A stretch of DNA of 64,000 bases from Streptomyces sp. NBC_00568. GTDB lineage: Bacteria > Actinomycetota > Actinomycetes > Streptomycetales > Streptomycetaceae. The notes below the pieces were generated by a model. The model was not told where the DNA came from. It searched no databases and saw nothing but the letters and a program-made list of their open reading frames with translations. Location: NCBI RefSeq assembly GCF_026341855.1, contig NZ_JAPENW010000001.1, positions 3,153,001 through 3,217,000 on the forward strand, given 5' to 3'. This document shows positions 1-8,012 of the stretch, piece after piece; the first letter of the stretch is position 1; each line of letters opens with the position of its first letter. The translations under genes were made by a program, and so were the position numbers.

Positions 1-1
1 A

Positions 2-520
2 GAGACCAGCGACTACGTGCGGGCCAAGTACGCGGCGCTGACCTCGGCGCTGTTCATCCTCACGGCCGCCCCGCTGATCGTGCTCTACGTGGGGGCGCTC
101 CTGGCCAAGCTCGACTTCGCCGACCAGACGAAGGGCTTCGGGCAGGGGCTGGTCTCCGTGGCACTGCTCTCGCTGCTCTTCGCGGGCATCGGCCTGGTCA
201 TCTCGGCGGTCACCCCGCGCCGCGGCTTCGGCATCGCGGCCGTCATCGCCGCCCTGACCATCTCCTACGGAGCGGTCTCCACCGTCCAGGCCATCGCGTT
301 CGAGCAGTCCAGCGGCGACGCCGTCCCGTGGCTCGGGCTCTTCTCGCCGATCACGCTCATCGACGGAGTGCAGACGGCCTTCCTCGGCGCCTCCTCCGCC
401 TTCCCCGGAGAGGTGGGCCCCTCGTCCGGGCAGGGCGTCGTCTACCTCATCGTCGTCCTGGGTCTCATCGCGGGCTGCTACGGCCTCCTGATGCGCCGCT
501 ACCGAAAGGTCGGGCTGTGA
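2..520 (+). CDS. ABC-2 type exporter permease, C-terminal part (5' end outside window)
   Basis: The frame is open from the window edge, so the N-terminus is missing. About 172 residues remain, with at least four hydrophobic segments: an alanine/leucine helix near the start, one following the GQGL stretch, one near residue 80, and a C-terminal helix ending in a basic RRYRKVGL tail. This is the pattern of ABC-2 membrane subunits, the pore-forming half of an ATP-driven exporter. Its stop overlaps the GTG start of the ATPase gene (GTGA), so the two are translationally coupled. The substrate cannot be read from sequence. Confidence 0.85.
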   Translation, partial: ETSDYVRAKYAALTSALFILTAAPLIVLYVGALLAKLDFADQTKGFGQGLVSVALLSLLFAGIGLVISAVTPRRGFGIAAVIAALTISYGAVSTVQAIAFEQSSGDAVPWLGLFSPITLIDGVQTAFLGASSAFPGEVGPSSGQGVVYLIVVLGLIAGCYGLLMRRYRKVGL

Positions 521-1428
521 CCACGCTCAACATCGACCACGTCTCGCGCTGGTTCGGCAACGTGGTGGCGGTCAACGACATCACGATGACGATCGGCCCC
601 GGCGTCACCGGCCTGCTCGGCCCGAACGGCGCCGGCAAGTCCACCCTCATCAACATGATGGGCGGCTTCCTCGCCCCCTCGACGGGCACCGTCACCCTCG
701 ACGGCCGGCCGACCTGGCGCAACGAGGACATCTACCGGCACATCGGCATCGTCCCCGAGCGCGAGGCGATGTACGACTTCCTCACCGGGCGCGAATTCGT
801 CGTCGCCAACGCGGAGTTGCACGGCCTCGGCGCGAGGTCCGCCCAACGGGCCCTCGCCACGGTCGAGATGGAGTACGCGCAGGACCGCAAGATCTCCACG
901 TACTCCAAGGGCATGCGGCAGCGCGTGAAGATGGCGTCCGCGCTGGTCCACGACCCGTCGCTGCTGCTGCTCGACGAACCGTTCAACGGCATGGACCCGC
1001 GCCAGCGTATGCAGCTCATGGATCTGCTGCGCCGCATGGGCGACGAGGGCCGCACCGTGCTGTTCTCGTCCCACATCCTCGAAGAGGTGGAGCAACTGGC
1101 CGCCCACATCGAGGTGATCGTCGCCGGACGGCACGCGGCGAGCGGCGACTTCCGGCGCATCCGCCGGCTGATGACCGACCGCCCGCACCGCTACCTGGTC
1201 CGCTCCAGCGACGACCGGGCCCTGGCCGCCGCGCTGATCGCCGACCCGTCGACGTCCGGCATCGAGGTCGACCTCGCCGAGGGCGCGCTGCGCATCCAGG
1301 CAGTCGACTTCGGCCGGTTCACCGTCCTGCTGCCGAAGGTCGCGCGTGAGCACGGCATCCGGCTGCTGACGGTGTCGCCGTCCGACGAGTCCCTGGAATC
1401 CGTCTTCTCGTATCTTGTCGCGGCGTAG
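517..1428 (+). CDS. ABC transporter ATP-binding protein
   Basis: A 303-residue nucleotide-binding subunit energising the flanking ABC-2 permeases. Visible motifs are Walker A GPNGAGKS near residue 40, a Q-loop region, the signature-like YSKGMRQR segment, Walker B LLLLDEPF and the switch histidine in SSHILEE. A C-terminal domain of about 90 residues follows, as in CcmA/DrrA-type ATPases. The GTG start at 517 overlaps the upstream stop. A longer reading frame reaches back to 328 but would overlap the permease gene and lacks ABC content there. The substrate is unknown. Confidence 0.93.
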   Translation: MTTLNIDHVSRWFGNVVAVNDITMTIGPGVTGLLGPNGAGKSTLINMMGGFLAPSTGTVTLDGRPTWRNEDIYRHIGIVPEREAMYDFLTGREFVVANAELHGLGARSAQRALATVEMEYAQDRKISTYSKGMRQRVKMASALVHDPSLLLLDEPFNGMDPRQRMQLMDLLRRMGDEGRTVLFSSHILEEVEQLAAHIEVIVAGRHAASGDFRRIRRLMTDRPHRYLVRSSDDRALAAALIADPSTSGIEVDLAEGALRIQAVDFGRFTVLLPKVAREHGIRLLTVSPSDESLESVFSYLVAA

Positions 1429-1438
1429 GAGGCCGAAG

Positions 1439-2158
1439 ATGTACGACCCCACAGTCGCCCGGCTCACCTATCGGGGCCTGCTCGGCCGCCGCCGGGCCCT
1501 CATCCTCGGCATCCTGCCCGTCCTGCTCATCGTCATCTCCGTGGCCGTCCGGAGCTTCTCCGGAGCGGACGACCAGGTGGCCTCGGACCTGCTCGGCGGG
1601 TTCGCGCTCGCCACCATGGTGCCGATCATCGGTGTCATCGCCGGTACGGGAGCGATCGGGCCCGAGATCGACGACGGCTCGGTGGTGTATCTGCTGGCCA
1701 AGCCCCTGAAGCGGCCCACGATCATCTTCACCAAGCTGATCGTCGCGATCGCCGTCACCATGGCGTTCTCGGCGGTGCCGACCTTCATCGCGGGCATGAT
1801 CCTCAACGGCAACGGCCAGCAGATCGCCGTCGCCTACACCGTGGCCGCCCTGGTCGCCTCGATCGCCTACGCCGCGATGTTCCTGCTCCTCGGGACCGTG
1901 ACCCGGCACGCGGTGGTCTTCGGACTCGTCTACGCGCTCGTCTGGGAGGCCCTGTTCGGGTCACTGGTGTCCGGCGCGCGCACGCTCAGCGTCCAGCAGT
2001 GGGCGCTCGCCGTGGGCCACAAGGTGACCGGCGGGGACCTCGTCACCTCGGACGTGGGCCTGCCGACCGCGACGGTTCTGCTGATCCTGGTCACCGTCCT
2101 CGCCACCTGGTACGCCGGGCAGCGGCTGCGGTCGCTGAAGCTGGCCGGCGAGGAGTGA
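1439..2158 (+). CDS. ABC-2 type exporter permease
   Basis: A 239-residue membrane protein with about six hydrophobic segments, beginning MYDPTVARLTYRGLLGRRR. It has the conserved ABC-2 pattern of an entry helix, a DDGSVVYLLAKPLKR cytoplasmic loop and paired helices afterwards. I chose the ATG at 1439 because an AGGAGG box (1427-1432) precedes it by six bases. An upstream GTG at 1415 lacks such a site and would overlap the ATPase gene further. The gene completes a three-gene exporter operon of permease, ATPase and permease, ended by the terminator at 2163-2220. Confidence 0.9.
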   Translation: MYDPTVARLTYRGLLGRRRALILGILPVLLIVISVAVRSFSGADDQVASDLLGGFALATMVPIIGVIAGTGAIGPEIDDGSVVYLLAKPLKRPTIIFTKLIVAIAVTMAFSAVPTFIAGMILNGNGQQIAVAYTVAALVASIAYAAMFLLLGTVTRHAVVFGLVYALVWEALFGSLVSGARTLSVQQWALAVGHKVTGGDLVTSDVGLPTATVLLILVTVLATWYAGQRLRSLKLAGEE

Positions 2159-2162
2159 GCGA

Positions 2163-2220
2163 GGGCTCTTCGCGCGCGGCGCCGCTCACCGGGCACGCGC
2201 GCGAAGAGCCCCTTTTTCTT
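2163..2220 (+). terminator. Intrinsic terminator of the ABC exporter operon
   Basis: Perfect 16-base arms (GGGCTCTTCGCGCGCG at 2163-2178 and its complement at 2196-2211) enclose a 17-base loop and are followed by CTTTTTCTT. This is one of the few terminators here with a clear T-run. It lies five bases after the permease stop. Confidence 0.92.
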
Positions 2221-2286
2221 GACAGCGGCTTCATCCCTGTCCGGGCACACTGGCCGAACGGGGACGCACGGCCAGGAGGAACGGGG

Positions 2287-2562
2287 ATGGCATCCGAGGA
2301 ACCACGGGGTGACGGCCGCGAAGAGGCCGGGGACGCGTCAGGGGCCAGGTCCGGGGACACGGCCGGGGAGCAGTGGGACGAGCTCGTCCTGGACGAGAAC
2401 TTCATACGGTCCGCGGAGACGGCCGAGCCGTCGGCCCGCGCGCGCATGCTCGCCGCCCGTTGGCGCGAGGGAGGCCCCGATCCACAGCCCTGGCGCTCGG
2501 ACGAGCCGCCCGCTGGGTGGTTCTTCAGCAAGGGGCGTCGGCGCAGATGGCGCCGCAAGTGA
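2287..2562 (+). CDS. Small conserved hypothetical protein
   Basis: A 91-residue acidic then basic protein. The first 35 residues are Gly/Glu/Asp-rich. A core follows that reads like a short conserved module (WDELVLDENFIRSAE, then ARMLAARWREG), and the tail is strongly basic (FFSKGRRRRWRRK). I see no signal peptide, membrane segment or recognised domain. The ATG at 2287 is preceded by CAGGAGGAACGGGG, a good ribosome-binding site. The longer open frame to 1999 would overlap the upstream permease and the terminator. The function is unknown. Confidence 0.7.
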   Translation: MASEEPRGDGREEAGDASGARSGDTAGEQWDELVLDENFIRSAETAEPSARARMLAARWREGGPDPQPWRSDEPPAGWFFSKGRRRRWRRK

Positions 2563-2676
2563 GGGCCCACGGGGGCGGCCTTTAATCAGTGGCGCCCAAG
2601 TCGGCGTACGGGCACAGTGGTTGTGTCCACCCCGCCGGATCGAGCCGGCGCCACGTTCTGGGAGAGGAGCGCGACG

Positions 2677-2739
2677 ATGTTCATCAGGAGCAGTACGTCG
2701 AGCTCCCGACAGGGCAGCCCGCGGCGGGTTCCGGAGTAG
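2677..2739 (+). CDS. Possible 20-residue leader peptide or small protein
   Basis: A short frame (MFIRSSTSSSRQGSPRRVPE, then TAG) starts at an ATG preceded by GAGAGGAG at about seven bases. It is rich in Ser and Arg. It sits in the 260-base gap before tRNA-Ser, where no longer gene fits. Its reality rests only on the ribosome-binding site and its position. It could equally be chance. Confidence 0.3.
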   Translation: MFIRSSTSSSRQGSPRRVPE

Positions 2740-2822
2740 TTACCCCTCCGCCGAACCCGCTCGCACGGGGAGCTGCCCGGGGCGGCCGCTTCGAGCGCGC
2801 GTCACGCGCGGGCCGCCCACCC

Positions 2823-2909
<87 letters not shown>

Positions 2910-3000
2910 CAAGACGCTCGCACGCGACCAGCCGGCCGACGGCTCGGTCCGGTTCCTGCCCGGCGGCGGCCACCAGCCGCCGCTGCCGCCACGGCGACCG

Positions 3001-3855
3001 CTACGACTGCGCCAGCAACCGTTCCAGCACCACCGCGATGCCGTCCTCCTCGTTCGAGGACGTCACCTCGTCCGCGATCGCCTTGAGGTCGTCGTGGGCG
3101 TTGGCCATGGCCACCCCGTGTGCCGCCCAGGCGAACATCGGGAGGTCGTTCGGCATGTCGCCGAAGGCGATGGTGTCCGCCGCCTTGATGCCGAGGCGCC
3201 GGGCCGCCAGGGACAGTCCCGTCGCCTTGGAGAGGCCGAGGGGGAGGAGTTCCACTATCCCCGCGCCCGCCATCGTCACACCGACCAGTCCGCCCGCGAC
3301 CTCCACGGCCACGGCCGCGAGCTCGTCGTCGGAGAGCGTCGGGTGCTGGACGTACACCTTGTTCAGAGGGGCCGACCAGAGGTCCGCCGCGTCCTTGATC
3401 GGGACGACCGGCAGCGCGCCGTCCAGCCTGCGGTAACCGGGGCCGACCAGCACCTCGCCTTCGAGCCCGTCCCGGCTCGCTGCCAGCAGCAGCGGGCCGA
3501 CCTCCGCCTCGATCTTGGCGAGCGCGAGACCGGCCAGCTGCCGGTCCAGCGTCACCGAGGTGAGCAGCCGGTGCTCCCCCGCGTCGTAGACCTGCGCGCC
3601 CTGACCGCAGACCGCGAGGCCCTGGTAGCCGAGGTCGTCGAGGATGTGCCGCGTCCAGGGCACCGCGCGCCCGGTGACGACGATGTGGGCCGCGCCCGTC
3701 GCCGTCACGGCGGCGAGCGCCTCACGCGTACGGGCCGAGACCGTCTCGTCGGGACGCAGCAGCGTCCCGTCGAGATCGGTCGCGACGAGCTTGTACGGGA
3801 ACTCCCCCGGCCCGGTGGCCCCGGACGATCCGGTCGACCCAGAGTTGCCGGTCAC
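3001..3855 (-). CDS. HAD superfamily hydrolase, Cof-type phosphatase
   Basis: A 284-residue cytosolic Mg-dependent phosphatase of the Cof/YidA subfamily. Motif I is [10 protein letters not shown] (nucleophile Asp27, acid Asp29), motif II is VVTGRA, and motif IV is [12 protein letters not shown] near residue 220, with a C2-type cap between. The first 18 residues are a Gly/Ser/Thr-rich extension. The GTG start overlaps the serS stop (GTGA), so the gene is co-transcribed and probably translationally coupled with serS. The substrate (sugar phosphate or similar) cannot be deduced. Confidence 0.9.
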   Translation of the reverse strand: MTGNSGSTGSSGATGPGEFPYKLVATDLDGTLLRPDETVSARTREALAAVTATGAAHIVVTGRAVPWTRHILDDLGYQGLAVCGQGAQVYDAGEHRLLTSVTLDRQLAGLALAKIEAEVGPLLLAASRDGLEGEVLVGPGYRRLDGALPVVPIKDAADLWSAPLNKVYVQHPTLSDDELAAVAVEVAGGLVGVTMAGAGIVELLPLGLSKATGLSLAARRLGIKAADTIAFGDMPNDLPMFAWAAHGVAMANAHDDLKAIADEVTSSNEEDGIAVVLERLLAQS

Positions 3856-5129
3856 TTGGAGATCGGCTCCAGAACCTCACGGCCGCCCAGGTAGGGCCGC
3901 AGCACCTCGGGAACGCGTACCGAACCGTCGGCGAGCTGGTGGTTCTCCAGGATCGCGACGATGGTGCGCGGGACGGCGCACAGCGTGCCGTTCAGTGTGG
4001 CGAGCGGCTGGACCTTCTTGCCGTCGCGCATACGGACGGACAGGCGGCGGGCCTGGAAGCCGTCACAGTTGGAGGCCGAGGTCAGCTCGCGGTACTTGCC
4101 CTGGGTCGGGATCCACGCTTCGCAGTCGAACTTGCGGGAGGCCGAGGAGCCCAGGTCGCCGCTCGCCACGTCGATCACCTGGAAGGGCAGTTCGAGGCCG
4201 GTCAGCCACTGCTTCTCCCACTCGAGGAGCCGCTTGTGCTCGTTCTCGGCGTCCGCGGGGTCGACGTACGAGAACATCTCGACCTTGTCGAACTGGTGCA
4301 CGCGGAAGATGCCGCGGGTGTCCTTGCCGTAGGTGCCTGCCTCGCGGCGGAAGCACGGCGAGAAACCGGCGTAGCGCATCGGCAGCTTGTCGGCGTCCAG
4401 GATCTCGTCCATGTGGTACGCCGCGAGGGGTACCTCGGAGGTGCCGACCAGGTAGTAGTCGTCCTTCTCCAGGTGGTACACGTTCTCCGCGGCCTGGCCG
4501 AGGAAGCCGGTGCCCTCCATGGCGCGCGGGCGGACCAGCGCGGGGGTCAGCATCGGCGTGAAGCCGGCCTCGGTGGCCTGCGCGATCGCCGCGTTGACGA
4601 GGGCGAGCTCCAGGAGCGCGCCGACGCCCGTCAGGTAGTAGAAACGCGAGCCGGACACCTTGGCGCCGCGCTCGACGTCGATGGCGCCCAGCGCCTCGCC
4701 GAGCTCCAGGTGGTCCTTGGGCTCGAAGCCCTCGGCGCCGAAGTCGCGGATGGTGCCGTGCGTCTCCAGGACGACGAAGTCCTCTTCGCCGCCGACCGGG
4801 ACGTCGGGGTGCACCAGGTTGCCGAGCTGGAGGAGGAGCCGCCTGGCCTCCTCGTCCGCCTCGTTCTGTTCGGCGTCGGCGGCCTTGACGTCGGTCTTGA
4901 GCTGCTCGGCCTTCTTCAGCAGTTCGGCGCGCTCGTCCGGGGAGGCCTTGGGGATCAGCTTGCCGAGCGCCTTCTGTTCGGAGCGCAGCTCGTCGAAGCG
5001 GACGCCGGACGACCTGCGCCGCTCGTCGGCGGAGAGGAGGGAGTCGACGAGCGCGACGTCCTCTCCACGGGCGCGCTGGGAGGCGCGAACACGGTCGGGG
5101 TCCTCACGGAGCAGGCGAAGGTCAATCAC
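3852..5129 (-). CDS. serS: Seryl-tRNA synthetase
   Basis: A 425-residue class II aminoacyl-tRNA synthetase, full length, charging tRNA-Ser with serine in the cytoplasm. The N-terminal domain (about residues 1-105) begins [14 protein letters not shown] and has the long antiparallel coiled coil rich in Glu/Lys/Ala that contacts the tRNA variable arm. The catalytic core shows motif 2 ([18 protein letters not shown]) and motif 3 ([15 protein letters not shown] ... NGTLCA). It is the first gene of an operon with the downstream HAD phosphatase. A tRNA-Ser gene lies just beyond that. The upstream gap carries DnaA-box-like 9-mers. Confidence 0.97.
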   Translation of the reverse strand: MIDLRLLREDPDRVRASQRARGEDVALVDSLLSADERRRSSGVRFDELRSEQKALGKLIPKASPDERAELLKKAEQLKTDVKAADAEQNEADEEARRLLLQLGNLVHPDVPVGGEEDFVVLETHGTIRDFGAEGFEPKDHLELGEALGAIDVERGAKVSGSRFYYLTGVGALLELALVNAAIAQATEAGFTPMLTPALVRPRAMEGTGFLGQAAENVYHLEKDDYYLVGTSEVPLAAYHMDEILDADKLPMRYAGFSPCFRREAGTYGKDTRGIFRVHQFDKVEMFSYVDPADAENEHKRLLEWEKQWLTGLELPFQVIDVASGDLGSSASRKFDCEAWIPTQGKYRELTSASNCDGFQARRLSVRMRDGKKVQPLATLNGTLCAVPRTIVAILENHQLADGSVRVPEVLRPYLGGREVLEPISK

Positions 5130-5334
5130 CCCTCAAGGCTACCGGTGCGGGCTTCCGGCCAACGACTCGATATTCCGGAGCGTGAGGGCTGTCACGGTAT
5201 GAGTGAAATGCCGGACTGAATCCCTTGATCACCGATCGACGTCAAGGAAAAGGGTCCTACTCCCTGAAACGGGGCAGGCCGCGCCTCGCCGGTTGACTGG
5301 ATTTCCTTGCGGGGGACGGGACTTGCGAACCGGG

Positions 5335-5645
5335 TTGTCCACAGGAATCCGCCTCCTCGGATAGTTATCCACAGGCTGTGTGGAAGATCTGTGGATGTCG
5401 GAATTGATCATTCCGAGTACCCTTCGGCGGCTGAGGAATTCCCGGTTCAAACCCTCCGTACACCCACTTTCGGGTGTAAATGATTCGCTCCATAGGGTTG
5501 ATCAATGGAAAAGGGTAGACGAAGGGTGACGTACGAGGGTGTGGAAGGACTTGGGTCCAGTAGCCGATTTGTCGATGATGTAGTGCTTCGTTGTCGACTT
5601 GTCCCCAGGTCGAGAAGCACACCTGTGGATAACATCTGTGGATGA
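5335..5645. promoter_or_regulatory. Cluster of DnaA-box-like 9-mers
   Basis: The 572-base serS-pheA gap has no convincing gene and is clearly more AT-rich than its surroundings. It contains four good matches to the Streptomyces DnaA box: TTGTCCACA at 5335-5343, TTATCCACA at 5365-5373, the same box inverted at 5624-5632, and inverted TCATCCACA at 5637-5645. TCCACA cores with poorer flanks occur at 5379-5387, 5390-5398, 5540-5548 and 5688-5696, and TTGTCCCCA occurs at 5599-5607. dnaA and dnaN are not in the window, so this is not oriC. A titration or regulatory site is possible. Confidence 0.6.
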
Positions 5646-5701
5646 CGAAAATCAGCAGGTAGGACCGTGGGGAAACGCTCGGACGGGTGTGGACCCGCCG
5701 C

Positions 5702-6637
5702 TCAGAACCGGCCGTCCGCGCAGCGCGCCAGCCAGTCCGACGCGGCGGAGAACGCGTCGTCCGACGTCCCGGGCCGCAGCGGCCGCACATCCTCCAGGCC
5801 GACACCCGCCCGCGGATAGGAACCGAGGAAGCGCACCTGGGGGCAGATCCGCTTGAGACCCATCAGGGCCTCGCCCACCCGGCGGTCGGTGATATGACCC
5901 TCGGCGTCCACCGAGAAGCAGTAATTGCCGATGCCCTGGCCGGTCGGGCGGGACTCGATGCGCATCAGGTTGACGCCGCGCACGGCGAACTCCTGCAGCA
6001 GTTCGAGCAGTGCGCCGGGGTGGTCGTCGCCGAGCCAGATGACCACGGACGTCTTGTCGGCGCCGGTCGGTGCGGCCGGCCGGGCCGGGCGGCCGACCAG
6101 CACGAAGCGGGTCTCGGCGTTCGCCGCGTCGTGGATCTCGGTCACCAGGGGCTCGAGACCGTACGTCGCCGCGGCGAACTCACCCGCGAAGGCCGCGTCG
6201 AAGCGGCCCTCCTGGACCAGCCGGGCGCCGTCCGCGTTCGACGCCGCCGACTCCCACAGGGCGTCCGGCAGGTGCGCGGCCAGCCAGTTGCGGACCTGGG
6301 GCTGGGCGACCGGGTGTCCGGTGACCGTCTTGACGTCCTTCAACGCCGTGCCGGGCCTGACCAGCAGGGCGAAGGCGATCGGCAGCACGACCTCGCGGTA
6401 GATCATCAGCTGGTCGCCCTTGGCGAGCTCGTCGAGCGTGGCGGTGACACCGCCCTCGACGGAGTTCTCGATCGGGACGAGCGCGCCCGCGGCCTGGCCG
6501 CCGCGCACCGCGTCGAGCGCGGCCGGGACGGACACCATGGGCACCAGCTCCCGCGTCGCGGCCTCGGGAAGCGTGCGGAGGGCGGCCTCGGTGAACGTTC
6601 CCTCGGGGCCGAGATAGGTGTAGCGCGTCGCCGACAT
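5702..6637 (-). CDS. pheA: Prephenate dehydratase
   Basis: A 311-residue cytosolic enzyme converting prephenate to phenylpyruvate in phenylalanine biosynthesis. The catalytic domain starts YTYLGPEGTFTEAAL and contains VPIENSVEGGV and the NAETRF motif with the catalytic Thr. The C-terminal ACT domain (about residues 195-275, with LLELLQEFAVRGVNLMRIESRP) is the phenylalanine feedback site. The last 35 residues are a short extension. The length is normal for stand-alone actinobacterial PheA. It lies downstream of, and on the same strand as, the dtpA copper operon, with a 56-base gap. Confidence 0.96.
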   Translation of the reverse strand: MSATRYTYLGPEGTFTEAALRTLPEAATRELVPMVSVPAALDAVRGGQAAGALVPIENSVEGGVTATLDELAKGDQLMIYREVVLPIAFALLVRPGTALKDVKTVTGHPVAQPQVRNWLAAHLPDALWESAASNADGARLVQEGRFDAAFAGEFAAATYGLEPLVTEIHDAANAETRFVLVGRPARPAAPTGADKTSVVIWLGDDHPGALLELLQEFAVRGVNLMRIESRPTGQGIGNYCFSVDAEGHITDRRVGEALMGLKRICPQVRFLGSYPRAGVGLEDVRPLRPGTSDDAFSAASDWLARCADGRF

Positions 6638-6693
6638 ACCGTCACCCTAATGGGCTCTGCCCCACGCGGCGCCCGCCCGCCGGCGCGGGTGCC

Positions 6694-8004
6694 CTAGCCC
6701 TCCAGCAACCGCTGTCCCACGTACTCCCCCTCCGCCGCGCCGCCCGGAACCGCGAACAGTCCGCTCGACTCGTGGCGGATGAACGTCGAGAGCGCGTCGC
6801 CGCGGTCGAGTTTGCGCTGGACCGGGACGAAGCCGCGCACCGGATCGGCCTGCCAGCACACGAAGAGCAGGCCGGCGTCGGGCACCCCGTCGGAGTCGAT
6901 GCCGTCGTGGAAGGAGAAGGGGCGGCGCAGCATCGCGGCGCCGCCGTTCTGGTCGGGCCGGGTGATCCGGGCGTGCGCGTTGATGGGGACGACCAGGTTG
7001 CCGTCGGCGTCGGTCCTGTCCAGGTCCATCGCGGTGGTCTCGGTGCCGCCGCTCAACGGCGCCCCGGTGGATTTCCTCCGCCCGATGACGTCCTCCTGCG
7101 CCTTGCCCGAGAGCTTCTCCCAGTCGTCGAGCAGCATCCGGATGCGGCGGACGACGGCGTACGAACCGTTCGCCATCCATTCCGGGTCGCCGGAGGCGGG
7201 CACGAAGACCCGCCCGTCGAAGTCGGGCTCGGACGGCTTCGGATTGCGGGTGCCGTCGATCTGGCCCATCAGGTTGCGCGCGGTCATCGGCTCGGCGGTG
7301 GCGCCGGGCGAGCGGTTGAAACCGTTCATCTGCCAGCGCACACGGGCCGCGCTGCCCGCGTCCTTCTGGATCGCCCGCAGGGCGTGGAAGGCGACGAGGG
7401 CGTCGTTCGCGCCGATCTGCACCCACAGGTCGCCGTTGCTGCGGGCCTTGTCGAGATGGTCGGAGGAGAAGTCGGGCAACGGGTCGAGGGCGACCGGACG
7501 CCGCTTCTCCAGGCCGGTACGCGCGAAGAAGCTGTGTCCGAAGCCGAAGGTGACCGTCAGGGACGACGGTCCGGCGTCCCGTGCGACATCCGTGTCCTCG
7601 TGGGCCGCGGCCTCGCCCGTCATCAGCCGCCGGGCCGTCTCCGACCAGCGGCGCAGCAGTGCGGCGGCCTCCCTGCGGCCCGAGCCGGCCGCCAGGTCGA
7701 AGGCGACGAGGTGGCCGCGCGCCTGGAGCGCGGTGGTGATGCCGGGCTGATGTTTCCCGTGAAACATCACCGCGTCCGTGCCGACCGAGGCCAGCGGGGT
7801 GGCCTTCTCGGCCGAGGGCGCCGCCGTGTACCCCACGGCCGCCCCCGCCGCTCCGAGGGCGAGCCCGGTGGCGCCCGCCGTGCCGAGCAGCCGGCGCCGC
7901 GACATGACCCCCTTCGGGGCGTTCGAAGACGTGACGTCGGGGGACGCCTCGGGGGAGGGGGTCTCGTGGGCGGAGGAGGTCCCGGGGGTGGACTGGTCAG
8001 CCAT
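6694..8004 (-). CDS. dtpA: Tat-exported DyP-type heme peroxidase (DtpA/EfeB family)
   Basis: A 436-residue dye-decolourising peroxidase. The twin-arginine signal SRRRLLG (residues 35-41) is followed by a hydrophobic stretch to about residue 60, so a folded, heme-loaded protein is exported. Family hallmarks are IDGTRN with the distal Asp250 and FSFHDG with the proximal heme ligand His366. In S. lividans the orthologous gene, in the same order beside sco and the PCuAC chaperone, encodes DtpA. DtpA is reported to be needed for maturation of the copper radical oxidase GlxA and for morphogenesis. The gene starts eight bases after copCD, consistent with one operon. An iron-uptake (EfeB) role is less likely without efeUO. 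Confidence 0.92.
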   Translation of the reverse strand: MADQSTPGTSSAHETPSPEASPDVTSSNAPKGVMSRRRLLGTAGATGLALGAAGAAVGYTAAPSAEKATPLASVGTDAVMFHGKHQPGITTALQARGHLVAFDLAAGSGRREAAALLRRWSETARRLMTGEAAAHEDTDVARDAGPSSLTVTFGFGHSFFARTGLEKRRPVALDPLPDFSSDHLDKARSNGDLWVQIGANDALVAFHALRAIQKDAGSAARVRWQMNGFNRSPGATAEPMTARNLMGQIDGTRNPKPSEPDFDGRVFVPASGDPEWMANGSYAVVRRIRMLLDDWEKLSGKAQEDVIGRRKSTGAPLSGGTETTAMDLDRTDADGNLVVPINAHARITRPDQNGGAAMLRRPFSFHDGIDSDGVPDAGLLFVCWQADPVRGFVPVQRKLDRGDALSTFIRHESSGLFAVPGGAAEGEYVGQRLLEG

Positions 8005-8012
8005 GGTCAGGT

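Noticed and set aside
5335..5645. Chromosomal origin oriC
   Set aside because: Boxes are present, but far fewer than in a Streptomyces oriC, and the neighbours are serS and pheA, not dnaA and dnaN.
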